In this document: positions 49,624 to 60,253 of the stretch, piece after piece
Layout: each line of letters opens with the position of its first letter
Position numbering within the stretch: position 1 is the first letter of the stretch
Assembly: GCA_020740775.1 (NCBI GenBank)
Contig: JAHEWK010000001.1
Location: 5,890,001-5,954,000, forward strand
Source: Ilyonectria destructans
Taxonomy: Eukaryota > Ascomycota > Sordariomycetes > Hypocreales > Nectriaceae
Reading direction: 5' to 3'
Length of the DNA stretch: 64,000 nt
The notes under the pieces: model-generated
Databases searched by the model: none
The model's input: the letters and a program-made list of their open reading frames with translations, nothing else
What the model was told of the DNA's origin: nothing
Translations under genes and position numbers: made by a program

Positions 49624-50364
49624 TCAGTCCTTGTTGAGCCGTTTCCAAACCTCTTCCTCGGCCGCTGCAAGCCCCTCGCCGGCTACCGAAGCCCACTTCT
49701 TCGCCGCCCTCCAAACTCCGTCATCGTCGTCTCCGCCCTCAATGGCCACTGACACTCTGTGGGAAATTGACCTATCCTCCCTTGCGATGGCGAGGTCATG
49801 CGCCTCCCTCTGTGTACTGTTGAACTCGGAAGCGTTTACATTCTGATGATAACCAGGGGGATGCGACAAGTCCCCACCGTCAGAGCGGCCGCCCAGCGGA
49901 TCCAAGAACGGGGACGGAATCGGGATCGACGCTGAGGACCGTCTCGCGGGCACCTCCGGCACTCCGAGTGGAGCGTAGGCCGTCATCTGAGGAGACCTCG
50001 GAGCCTGCGTTGGCTGGCATTGCTCGGTTCGCAGCGATTCGCCAACCTTTGGAGGAGGCGGCAAATCGCATCCTCTCCTCGGAGCTGTGGGAACTGCTCC
50101 AGGCTGTGGCGCCGGAGGGCTCACATATACGGCCGTCGTAGTTGGTGTTGTTTGAGGGATGGAAGGAGCCCGAGAAGTTCCCGTTGGGACCGAGGACGAG
50201 GGCTGTGCTCCAGGATGGGCAGCTGGATATGTGTTTGGTGAATAAGCCGTCTGAGCCGCTCCGACCTGCGCTTCCGTACCATCCGGAGCCGCGGTTTGGG
50301 GAGTGACACCCGATGCCTTGGTTGGGTTGATAGGGCTGGCCGTATAGATGCGTATGGCAGGCAT
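49624..50364 (-). CDS. Conserved-looking hypothetical proline-rich protein
   Basis: A single exon of 246 residues. I do not recognise a functional family. The N-terminus (MPAIRIYTASPINPTKASGV) begins compactly and is followed by a low-complexity Pro/Thr/Ala middle of about 150 residues. The C-terminus ends in an ordered, amphipathic and probably helical segment (DGVWRAAKKWASVAGEGLAA then EEEVWKRLNKD). There is no signal peptide or membrane segment. I chose the ATG at 50364 because the sequence upstream in the same frame (to 50502) reads like untranslated leader and the compact start fits a small soluble protein. An earlier start at 50502 is possible. The mix of a structured C-terminus and a disordered middle suggests a small adaptor, but that is only an impression. 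Confidence 0.65.
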   Translation of the reverse strand: MPAIRIYTASPINPTKASGVTPQTAAPDGTEAQVGAAQTAYSPNTYPAAHPGAQPSSSVPTGTSRAPSIPQTTPTTTAVYVSPPAPQPGAVPTAPRRGCDLPPPPKVGESLRTEQCQPTQAPRSPQMTAYAPLGVPEVPARRSSASIPIPSPFLDPLGGRSDGGDLSHPPGYHQNVNASEFNSTQREAHDLAIAREDRSISHRVSVAIEGGDDDDGVWRAAKKWASVAGEGLAAAEEEVWKRLNKD

Positions 50365-51069
50365 GGTGCGAGTGTTGCTCTTTAGGCTGAAAGAATTCCA
50401 AATTGTTGATGTGGATGTGGTATCCTCCCTCCCGCGATGCGTGTATCCGGATCCAATATCTGTTATTATGATGTTCGTGGGATAATTGAGGGAAGGCTTC
50501 AATGATGTTGTTGTGGTTGTGATCTTGGGAGGTGGTGGCGGAAAGGTTGCCGCCTACGTCAGGTGACCCTAGGCACTCAAGATCCAAGACACGTGGGGTT
50601 AAGTGTTGATCTCATTCCATTCAAACATCCGTAAGAATGACTCGACAAGAATACCCACAAAGGCGATTCAGTCCTATCCTATGATGACGAAAGCTTCGTA
50701 TTAAGGTTGTTAGTTCTCGTTAGCTTGGCCTTACCCTATACCAAATTCCACAACGGACGTTTCCGGGATAAAAGGAACATTGTGTATCATAAACCTAACT
50801 TAGACATTGGATGAGTACACGCTAAACTATATCAGAAGCTAGAAACTCATCTTGACCTCAGCTTTGTGGTGCTCTGTCTCCCGATTTAGCCGTGCCCGCC
50901 ACCGGAACCGTTCAGGATGAAGGTTGCGTGTACAAGTGAACGGAACAAACCTACTCTAACCTGTTGTCTACTTTATAGTCCCATTTATTCCCCCGTTTAC
51001 AGTAATGGGTATGCGTCGGCCACGAAACTAGTTCAATTTAGACCTTCTGTGCTATCCTGAATGTAATGC
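50365..51069. other. Spacer upstream of the proline-rich hypothetical gene
   Basis: I see no gene. It contains the promoter of the proline-rich gene and the 3' flank of the MpaB-like oxygenase gene. Confidence 0.5.
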
Positions 51070-52601
51070 TCATGGCTTAGCTGCCATCGCGAACGGACAT
51101 CCCGTGTTGGCTTTCTGCCTGACCATCTCTTCCAACTCCAATGCCTCCTTGATCCCCTCGCCCATTGTGTTTTTCGGCCCCAAATCCTCAAAAAGCAGGC
51201 CTTCAGGTTTCATATCTGCGCCGCCATCTCCCGGGATCATTCCACCCCACACCCAAGTCAGGAGGGCCTCGAGATTCCATCGACTCCAGAACGTCCCCGG
51301 AACATACCACGGCTCCTTCATGTAATGATAGTGCTTGATGCGCCCAGTGGTCTTGTCCGGCTGAGAGATATACTCGACGGGGGTGATGCGTGGGAGGCAG
51401 AGGAATCTGACGGCCAGCTTTCGGATGAGGAGGAGACTGTATGTAATGACTGTCATGGCCAGGCTAGGCTCCGGGAACCTAATGCAGGTCAGCACTTGTA
51501 ATATGAGAATCGATGTCCAAATCCGAGATATCTCTTACCCAAACACACGCCTGAGACGATTTCCCATGACAACAAGCGCCATTGGGTAAGCAAACGGTCT
51601 TGCAAATGTTGGGTGAGATTGCAGGAGAAAGTCCATCAAGATTTGACCCAATCCCTGTATCTCTTTCGCTGGCCGCATATACCGATCTTCGTATTCCGAC
51701 GCCCATTTCGTCACATCTTCAAGAAACTCGATGGGGTTATCCCAGTCGTTCTTCTGGAGCACGGTCCTGTAGTCAATGTCCATCATGTCGCCAATGTACT
51801 TCCACATTGTGACAAGAGCGGCGGCCTCCATCTCATCTAGTTGACGCCATTCAAATATGTTGATGAATCGGATTGGCTCGGCCATGGAAGCGTAAAGCAC
51901 ATACAGCAATTCTTCCTGGAGAATCTTGCCGCTTTTGATGTACGGGGAATGGATATAGTTCATTCGGGCTATTGCCTTGTGCAACATTGTTGAAGTTGGT
52001 GGGAAAGTCGCGAAACTGAACAATGTCAATGGAGGCTTAGCGTGTCATGTTGCGTATAAATTTACCAAGAGTAGACGACTTCTGTGTCTTCATATCTGAG
52101 AAGTTCAAATGATCAGAGGGCCTCTAGTATGTTCCCTACGACAATATCATACCGTTTGGGCAGTGTGTCCCATTTGTTCAGATCACTGACAGCGAAGAGA
52201 AGTTTGCCGATGTTTTCGACTGCATATGTCTACTGATGAGTCAATAACGTCTGTTCTGGCTGCAATCATGACCACTGCTCTGTGATTTTGTATACCTCGA
52301 ACAATGCCAACCGTACGGACAAGTCGTAAAACAACGGAAACTCGAGATAAATGAGGCTCTTCGAAATCTCATGGGCGTCTTGGTTGGTCATTCGAGCTAA
52401 GGACGCGCGATCAGTGTATCCATATCGAGCGCGAACCCATTGGAGGCGCCTAAACCGAAGCAAGGAGCAAAGCGCGGCATAGCTGGCGAATCCGAGAAGA
52501 ATCAGGGCTGGCCAGCTCAAGAATCTTGTGTTAGATACTGGCACTGTCTGGTCTACAGCACCAGAAACGTTTGCGCTGCGTTGCTCTGGGCTGTGATCCA
52601 T
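51070..52601 (-). CDS. MpaB-like ER-bound oxygenase (DUF2236 / rubber-oxygenase fold)
   Basis: The family includes MpaB' of mycophenolic acid synthesis and bacterial latex-clearing oxygenases, which bind haem and cleave alkene chains. Five exons on the minus strand: 52296-52601, 52153-52229, 52066-52095 (30 bases), 51539-52015 and 51070-51478, giving 432 residues; introns are 66, 57, 50 and 60 bases. Residues 28-48 form an N-terminal membrane anchor (LSWPALILLGFASYAALCSL), consistent with the ER. RYEDTEVVYS, encoded largely by the 30-base exon, and AIARMNYIHSPY, with the conserved Arg and His, match the family. Further conserved-looking segments are AEPIRFINIFEWRQL and EFLEDVTKWASEYEDRYMRP. 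The length fits fungal members. No other biosynthetic gene is adjacent, so the substrate cannot be inferred. Confidence 0.85.
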
Positions 52602-53693
52602 GCTAGGAAGAGGATGTATTATAGCGGGAGACGAACCGACGACGAGCCAATCCTAAGTGAACGAGGAGAGGGATGTGGGCTTTCCCAGGTCTATATAGGC
52701 ACTAAAGGGCGACCGTATCCTTCAGTAGTAGCGTCTCTACGACGTCAAATGTCTCTAGCAAATGCCACCTCGCCGAGCATGATGCATATGCCACAATTCC
52801 ATTTCTTTCATTGATACGTGGAGGTCAGTCACGCATTGCTCTGGCTTGCACTTCCCCTCCGCCACCATGCACCCGCGTCTGTTTAAGGAGCAAGCCAGCC
52901 ACCAAAGTTCCGCCGCAGCAGATAGTTCCATCAGGATCGTAGCGCTATTCGCCGGTTAATTAAGTACGGCTCAGTGAAATGCCGACATCACAGTTGGGCA
53001 GCCGTACTTTGGTGGAGACTCCGAGACGGGAAGTGAGACTAAACCCACTGATCTTCATGTGTCGAGCTGAAGGTGTACGTACAAGCAGAGAGGAAGAGAT
53101 CACGTCAGTCAGAAATCCTAGCTTGCGAAAGAAGAGGGGGTGTTCCAGGTGGGAAGTGCCGTGGTTTAGCAATGATCCATCAGTCAAGCCTCATGGGCTT
53201 CTTGTGCTCTCGACCAAGCCATCTCTGATGGTGTGCAACTGCGCAGGTTAGGCTTATGTTGAGCAGGTCAGCCTCAATACAGCACGGATCTCATAGGTGC
53301 AGATCTCCCTCTCATCGATCAGGAGGAGAGAGCTCTGGAGTCTGGCCAACGCCTCGGGAGGAAAGCCCCACAGCGGGACGCGGTCTAGATGGGCCGGAGT
53401 GTTCACTTTTGGGGGAGATGCGACAGGGGATGTAGTGCATGTACGGCCCCCCTTACTGTAGGAGGCAGAGAGGTCAAATGGCGGAACTACGGATCAACTT
53501 AATCCCGACAGTCCCTGCGCTAAGCTCGATTGGACCAGGCTACCTATCGAGATGCCGTGACGATGCACCAATGCGCGACAAGGAGTTTTCCCATTGATCA
53601 TGAAGGCATTCAGCTAGTTTTTTCTTTCACCATCAATGTGAGCGTGCATACCTTTCTCCAAGTCGCTCCTACAGGAAGGGTACATTAGCCACC
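52602..53693. other. Divergent promoter region between the oxygenase and ARP8
   Basis: I see no gene. The flanking genes point away from each other, so both promoters lie in this 1.1-kb region. Confidence 0.5.
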
Positions 53694-56061
53694 ATGGTCG
53701 GCAAAGTCAGCGAGAGGGTCCTCCTCCGGGAAGGTATGGTTTTGATGCGCTCTGGAAACAACCGCCTATCCCTCGCGACGCCTGGGCTGACGAGATGACA
53801 ACGCAGGCCTCGAGAGGACCGACAATGGCATGAAACTGTCAAACTGGCCCGATGTCACGCCCATCAACCAGAAGAACTACTACACGTACGCCGCCACAAG
53901 TACCCGGTCGACACGCGGCTAATGCTGATTCTCCATTAGCGATTACATGAAGCGCGATGACCAAGTTCTCGCCCTCCGACTCCAGAACGACGCGACCCGC
54001 GATCGATTAGTTCAGCATGCCCGAGACCGCGACCGGGCTCTTTCGAAGACGGCCAATGGCGAGCTCCCTCTTCCCGTCGCAGACCTACCCGAGGAAGATG
54101 GTGCCACGACGCCCTCAGCCGGCCTGGACCCATCGAGGGTCATTGTCATCCACCCTGGAAGCCAGAACCTGCGCATTGGCTTTGCCAGTGACGCGCTCCC
54201 GAAGACGATCCCGATGACTCTGGCGACTAAGTTCCCCCAGACCGAAACCGACATGTACGAGGCGCTTCCGAGAAGGCAGTTTGAGGCCAAGTCGGTGGAG
54301 CAGCAATACAACGAGGATTGGGCCAAGAAATACAAGGACATGTCTCATGACCTCAAAGTCGAGATGCGTGCAAACAAGCGCAAGGTTCTCCCCAACTCGA
54401 AGGAGTTGGTTCAGACCTTCAATCGCCGTACTGAACCCGAGGTCATCCAAAAGCACAACGACCCTCTTGAGATTGAGTGGACCGATATCGAGACCCTCGA
54501 TGACCCGGAGTCTCTCGCATCCTGCTTTATTGGAAACCAAGCCCTGCGCGTTCCAGACGATTCAAACCCAAAGTTCAAGCTCTGGTGGCCTGTCCAGAAC
54601 GGCTTGTGGAACGAGGACGGCTACACCAGCCAGGAACACCTCTACGATGATTTCGAGACCCTGTTGGACAAGGCACTGAGACAAGAACTTGGCTTGAAGA
54701 CGAACAGCGAGTGGCAGCAGTACAGCTGCGTTTTCGTGATTCCAGACCTCTACGACAAGCGATATGTCGAGCAGGTGCTGCGGTCCTGCATGACCTGGTT
54801 TGAATTCAACAGGATATGCTTTGTCCAGGAGAGCATGGCGGCTACCTTTGGTGCCGGATACACACAGGCATGTGTAGTTGATATGGGAGCCCAGAAGACA
54901 TCCGTCACTTGTGTGGAAGACGGACTCTGCATCGAGGACTCGAGAATCAACCTCAAGTTCGGAGGGTACGACGTTACCGAGGCATTCATGAAGATGATGC
55001 TCTACGACAACTTCCCCTACCAGGATATGAACTTACGGAGGCGGTACGATTTCCTCTTGGCTGAAGAATTGAAGATCAAGCACTGCACCATGTCTCAGGC
55101 GGATATCTCGGTTCAACTGTACCAGTTCCATGTCCGAGCGCCGAACCAACCTACGCGGAAATACCAGTTCAAGACTTACGACGAGGTCATCCTCGCCCCA
55201 ATGGGAGTTTACGACCCTGAGATTTTCGATAACAGCGCCAAGCTGAAGGGCCGACGGAAACTGGTGGAGCGCTCTTACAACGCATACGACGTGGATATCC
55301 CTGATGATCCAAATTCAGCCGCTCAGTTGGCTATTTTGGCCCTCGTGAAGCCAGAAATTACCACGAACGCCAACGGCTTCTCCCAATCGCAACCGGAAGT
55401 TTCTACCCCAAGCAAGGAAAAGTCACAGCCGTTCAACTTCCTCAACAAGCCCGACATCACAAACGGAACGCCGATGGGATCCCACGCCGGATCTCCGGCA
55501 CCCGAGGGAGCCGGCACACCCGCCCCCCCACCGTTCGTCTTTGGCGGCAGGGACAAGGAAGGATTGAATGGAGGAAGCCCTGCGCCAAACGGCACTCGTG
55601 CCACGGGAACCCCTGTCCCGGGACAGAACTCGCTGCAACCACCAGCGGGTATGTTTGTGGATGCCTCGGCTCGGTCTGCCAAGGCCTTGGCGAATGAGCG
55701 AGACGAGGTGCTGCCCACTGCGCCGCTGGATGTTGCTATCCTTACGAGCATCCAGAATGCTGCCAAGGGTGACGACAAGAAGTTGCGTGACCTCTTGGGA
55801 AGTATTATGGTTGTCGGCGGTGGTGCCAAGATCCCGCACTTTACTGTCGTCCTCGAGGAGAAGCTCAAGGCGCGGCGGCCTGACCTTTACGACCGCATCC
55901 TGGTGAGCCGAAGCGCCAGGGACATGGACGAGCAGGTGGTGGCCTGGAAGGGCGCGAGCGTGTTTGCAAAACTGCCGACTAACGACTCGTGGATCACGCC
56001 GTTTGAGTTTGAGCGACTGGGCGCGAGGACGCTCCACCACAAGGTCCTCTGGGCGTGGTAG
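53694..56061 (+). CDS. ARP8: Actin-related protein 8, INO80 complex subunit
   Basis: Nuclear actin-related protein that binds nucleosomes and actin within the INO80 remodeller. Three exons: 53694-53733, 53807-53885 and 53940-56061, giving 746 residues; introns are 73 and 54 bases. The short first two exons code MVGKVSERVLLREG then LERTDNGMKLSNWPDVTP, and join in frame to DYMKRDDQVLALRLQ. The actin fold starts around VIVIHPGSQNLRIGFA and shows the Arp8-type second nucleotide-site strand VVDMGAQKTSVTCVEDG and NLKFGGYDVTEAFM. A family-typical low-complexity insert of about 100 residues (Pro/Gly/Ser, coded at about 55360-55650) precedes the final part, with SIMVVGGGAKIPHF and AWKGASVFAKL. The end at HHKVLWAW matches the usual terminus. 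It appears intact. Confidence 0.95.
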
Positions 56062-56818
56062 GGGATGCGAGGGCTAGCTGCATATAGAACTGGCAGTTGG
56101 GACAGGACCGGGTCATTTGGAGTTTTGTGGACGTCAAGGGCAAGGAGTCTGGGTTGTTTGATGTCGAGTGTTGCAATGGACAAATCTACAAGCAAAAAAG
56201 AATGCAGACAGAGAACGGGCAAACGGGAGAAGCGTATACATGGACGTTACATGGACGTTGTCACACGTCGTTGCGGCTGGCTCCCGGCCGGAGACGATGG
56301 GTTACGGGGCCGGCGCAGCAAGTGACTAATTACACTCTCGCTTTGCAAATGTCATAGATGGCTTCAGCTCGTTGTTTGTTTTTGTTCCCGCCAGAGCCGC
56401 CCAGGTGCGAGGCTCGTCAGGCCACATTCACGGGCAAACAGAAGTTCGCGAACCGGATCTGCTCAGCTGATTGATAAGTAAATTACCACCTCAACGGCGA
56501 CAAGGGGGCTCCCTCTGCGACATCGGTCCCCACACGGAGATAATCTAGACCGGCTTATGTAATTCCGAGCGGACCCCACGCTCCAATGCAGCGCGCCTCC
56601 GCCCCACGTCCCGCAGCTCGTCCCATAGCTCCGGCCAGCTCCCTTCTTGTTATTACTCCTAGCGCAGTTCGTCCCAGTTCTAGAGCGTCAACATTGACAT
56701 TTTGCATTCCCCCTCGCGATGTGATAACGGCCGGCACGTCTCACGCAAGTGCTCAGTCTCATCCTCCAATCTCCCAACCCGCGGCCCATCTCCAATTGCC
56801 CAGAGTCGCAAACCCGCC
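56062..56818. other. Spacer between ARP8 and the MFS gene
   Basis: I see no gene. It contains the ARP8 3' flank followed by the MFS promoter. Confidence 0.5.
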
Positions 56819-58673
56819 ATGCCGACCTCTCTGCTGCGATCGCTGCTGCGATATCTGCCCTTTGCGCCGTCCACGACGCCCGTCCAGGCGCTGACGTATC
56901 TGCTGGGCATCTCGCTCTTCTCCATTTCGTTCCTCGTCTTCCTGAACAGCTCCGTCTCGTTTGTCATCACCGACCTCATCGGCCAGAAGAAGGGAGTCGG
57001 CGATGTCGTCGGAACCCTGGGCTTCGTCGACGAGATTGTCGCACTGGTGGCCTGTCCGGCCTGGGGCCTCGTCTCGGATCGCCTCGGTGTAAGATGGGTC
57101 GCCGTCATTGGGTACTCCATCATTGGCGTCTCCCTGGCTCTCTTCGTCCAGGCGCGCGCAGTGTATCCCCAGTTGTTGCTGGCGCGCATCCTGTTCGCCG
57201 CGGGAGCTTCTGCATCGTGAGTCGCATTGCGCTGTACAGCCGAGGTCGCTCGGACATAAGCTAACTGGGATAGAGCTACCATGGTCACGGCGATTCTGCC
57301 TTCTGTGACAGACGATAGCTCCACCGAGGATGACGATGCTCAGGCGAGGTTCAAGGCACTCCAAAGAGCTCGCACTAGCGTTGCCTTCTCCGTCGAGTCC
57401 GAGTTGACCATTACGCCGGAGCGATACACCCATTCCGTGTCAACCGACCGCGAACCCGAGGACGAGAACGAAAGGGCCGGACGACCGGCCAAGCTGGCAG
57501 GGCTCGTCGGTGTCTTTACTGGATGCGGCGCGCTCGTTGCATTAACCCTGTTCTTGCCGCTCCCGGTGAGCTTCGGCGAGATCAAGGGTGTGACGCCCGC
57601 AGAGGCAGTCTCGTATAGTTTCTACGTTGTTTCTGTCGTTGCATTTGTAGTTGCTGTCTTTGTTGCCTTTGGTCTACGGGACCTCAAGGGCGAGGAAGGC
57701 AAGGGATGGCACGTTCTCTTTGGAAGCCATAACGAATTCGAGACCCGCCCCAGGTTTGGCATTGAGGCCCAGAAGCCGGTGAGTCCATCACCAACTCCCT
57801 AGAGCTTGCAAACCCTTGCTAACAAGAAGACAGAAACTGGTTCCATATCTCAGCCTCATGAAGGACTCGATCCTTCTCGGATACAGTGATTCTAGAATTG
57901 CCATTGGATATCTCGGCGGCTTCGTTGCCCGAGCATCGAGCGTAGCCATTTCGCTATTTATTCCTCTCTTCGTAAACACCTACTTCATCAACAACGGCTT
58001 CTGCAAGGGCTCACCGAATGACCCTTCCCCCGAGCTGAAGGAAGAATGCCGAGCCGCCTACGTGCTCTCTTCCATCCTGACAGGCGTGGCACAGCTTATG
58101 GGGCTCATGTGTGCGCCCGTCTTTGGATACTTGTCTAGCCGACCCGGGCGCATCAACTGGCCCATTGTCGTCTCGACTGTCCTGGGCATTGTTGGTTACA
58201 TCATCCTTCCGCAGCTTGCCAGCCCAGAGATCAAGAACGTCGAGGGCCGCGGCGGCAGCCCCATCATCTTCCTCGTCGTCACGCTCATCGGAATCAGCCA
58301 GATCGGCGCCATCGTCTGCAGTCTCGGTTCGCTCGGCCGCGGTGTTCTCGCGGTAGAGATCCCCCGGACTGCCCAACGCCCGCCCTCCTTGGATCCCGAT
58401 GAGGATGAGGATGATACGGAGGAGGATCAGCCTTTGATTAGCATTGGCACTGAATTTGAGAGTGCCTCCCGTATCCGCCTCAAGGGCTCCATCGCCGGCG
58501 TCTACTCGCTGTGCGGTGGTGTGGCCATCCTGCTCCTGACGAAGCTGGGAGGATATCTTTTCGACAAGCTCTCCCACGGTGCCCCATTCTATATGATGGC
58601 CATCTTCAATGCTATCTTTCTGGCGGCTACTCTGGGAATAGATGCGTCACAGGCGTTTTCGAGGCGAGCTTAG
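56819..58673 (+). CDS. Major facilitator superfamily transporter
   Basis: Twelve-helix type secondary transporter; the substrate is unknown. Three exons: 56819-57216, 57274-57778 and 57834-58673, giving 580 residues; introns are 57 and 55 bases, both with CTAAC branch points. Membrane segments are evident from about residue 20 (ALTYLLGISLFSISFLVFL). The MFS loop motif after helix 2 is present as WGLVSDRLGVRWVAVIGYS. A long acidic cytoplasmic insert (DDSSTEDDDAQ to about residue 215) separates early helices, and a second acidic loop (DPDEDEDDTEEDQPL) lies near residue 480. The last helix ends AATLGIDASQAF. The layout recalls vacuolar MFS proteins such as yeast YCR023C, but that comparison is from memory and weak. 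The start is the first ATG in frame. Confidence 0.88.
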
Positions 58674-58931
58674 ATGTTCAAGAAATCTAGTTGACTGTAT
58701 TTAGTCTTATGAAGGTACGAATGATGTTCTTGTCCAGCTCCATATCCCCATCAATATCGTTTGCATGTATGTGATTATTGATTGCTATTAATGAAGTCTA
58801 CAACCCGGGTCTGCAATATGTCTAATCCAACCAACAAGTCCTCCTGAGTTTCCCAACATCTTCCCACATCGACATCGAACCTCAAGAAGGTAGAATGCCG
58901 CCATCGCATTTACACAACCATCATTATGTAC

Positions 58932-59366
58932 CTACCGTGCTTTCATCTGAAGCGCAGCACCACCACCTCCAAACCACCACTCGCATCTCCGATTCGCCTC
59001 AGCCGGCGGCGTCACGACAATGAGTGGCGCCTCGGCGACCGTGTTTCCCTCGCCACCGACAATGCTGCCACTCTCGTGGTCTACAAACAGCACGCCCACA
59101 CCAGCAGCGGCGCTCCCAACCCCCACGAGAAAGTGCGCAATCGTGAAGTCCTGCGGCCCGCGCAGGGGGAGGCATCCTCTGGGGAGGTGGCCGCGATGGT
59201 TAAGCCCACCGCCTAGGTGGCGGGCAAAAAAGCGCCGGGTCCGAGGGATGACGTTTCGGGCGAAGTTGGCATGGGAGTGTGCGGCGGGTACATACTGGTG
59301 ATTGTGGAGCGGCTTTGGGAGCTCTCGCAGAAGAATATCCTCCTGGCGGGTCACGATCAAACCCAT
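58932..59366 (-). CDS. Small hypothetical protein, possibly spliced
   Basis: I do not recognise this frame. It begins with an ATG in good context (GCCATGGG) and codes MGLIVTRQEDILLRELPKPL. A consensus donor (CA|GTATGT) lies at 59295 and a good acceptor (CTTAAC branch point, CCCCAG) at 59179. Splicing this 117-base, stop-free intron would join LPKPLHNHQ to GCLPLRGPQDFTIAHFLVGV, giving about 105 residues. The unspliced form has 144. A hydrophobic stretch (FTIAHFLVGVGSAAAGVGVL) could be a membrane segment. The paired splice signals that keep the frame raise my confidence above that of a random open frame, but no family supports it. Confidence 0.4.
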   Translation of the reverse strand: MGLIVTRQEDILLRELPKPLHNHQYVPAAHSHANFARNVIPRTRRFFARHLGGGLNHRGHLPRGCLPLRGPQDFTIAHFLVGVGSAAAGVGVLFVDHESGSIVGGEGNTVAEAPLIVVTPPAEANRRCEWWFGGGGAALQMKAR

Positions 59367-60253
59367 GGCGGATAGAGGTATGCGATGGAATGGAGGAAGT
59401 GTTAATTGTTGCTGTCGGTTAGTGGGAAGTTAGTAGTTCGGAATGATTGAAGATTCTGAGCGAAGAGAGTGGTACAGAAGAGAAAGCAGCAATGTTAAGA
59501 GCTTATACCAGCTGGTGATTAACATGTTCTGGTGTTTTGTGTTCCATTGTTCAGTTCTCACGCCTAAGCCGCCATTGTACAACGCGGCTTGTTCAAGGCA
59601 GCAACTGAGAACAGTTAGCCAAGTAACAACGGAGTACAATGAGTTTTCAAGAATAGCCATTCAATTACCAAGGTGCTCACGAACTCGATTTCGAGATTTC
59701 GTCGAAACCCGGCACGCACTGAACATATCACCTTGTTTGTCGTATGGTGTGGGTGTCGTTGGAACCAACTGTTGACCAAATAAGAAATGGTTTATAGCAG
59801 TATATCAAAGGCCGAAAAAGGCTACTGTTCTAGAAAGGCCCAACCTCCTCAAGCCCCTTAGCTATGTTTGCCCTTTGTCCGCTTTTTTTTTTGGAAACCA
59901 CATCTCGCACCGAACCAATGCAACATAAAAAGATAGACAGCACATGAGCTTTAATCCTCCTTAATTCTTCTTCAAGAGGAGGACCCCGGGACCACGAGGC
60001 ACAGGATAGAGGCGCATTGCAGTGAAATTTGTTTTGTACGGAAACCTGTGAGAAGACCTAGAGGGGGACATATGGGCAACTGAGCTAGTGAACATAGATC
60101 ACCCACTGCCCAGCGGACAGTTGACCGCGCAACCAATGGTCAAATTTTTCAACCTTCAAACAACAACGGATATTGTCCTCCGCGTCCCCCACGGGGGCTG
60201 AGGTGACATGTAGTTGACCCATGTGCTATCGATGGGTATGGCTGAGGGCGTGC
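59367..60253. other. Spacer between the small hypothetical gene and the Stm1-like gene
   Basis: I see no gene. It holds the 3' UTR of the Stm1-like gene and the promoter of the small hypothetical gene. Confidence 0.5.
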
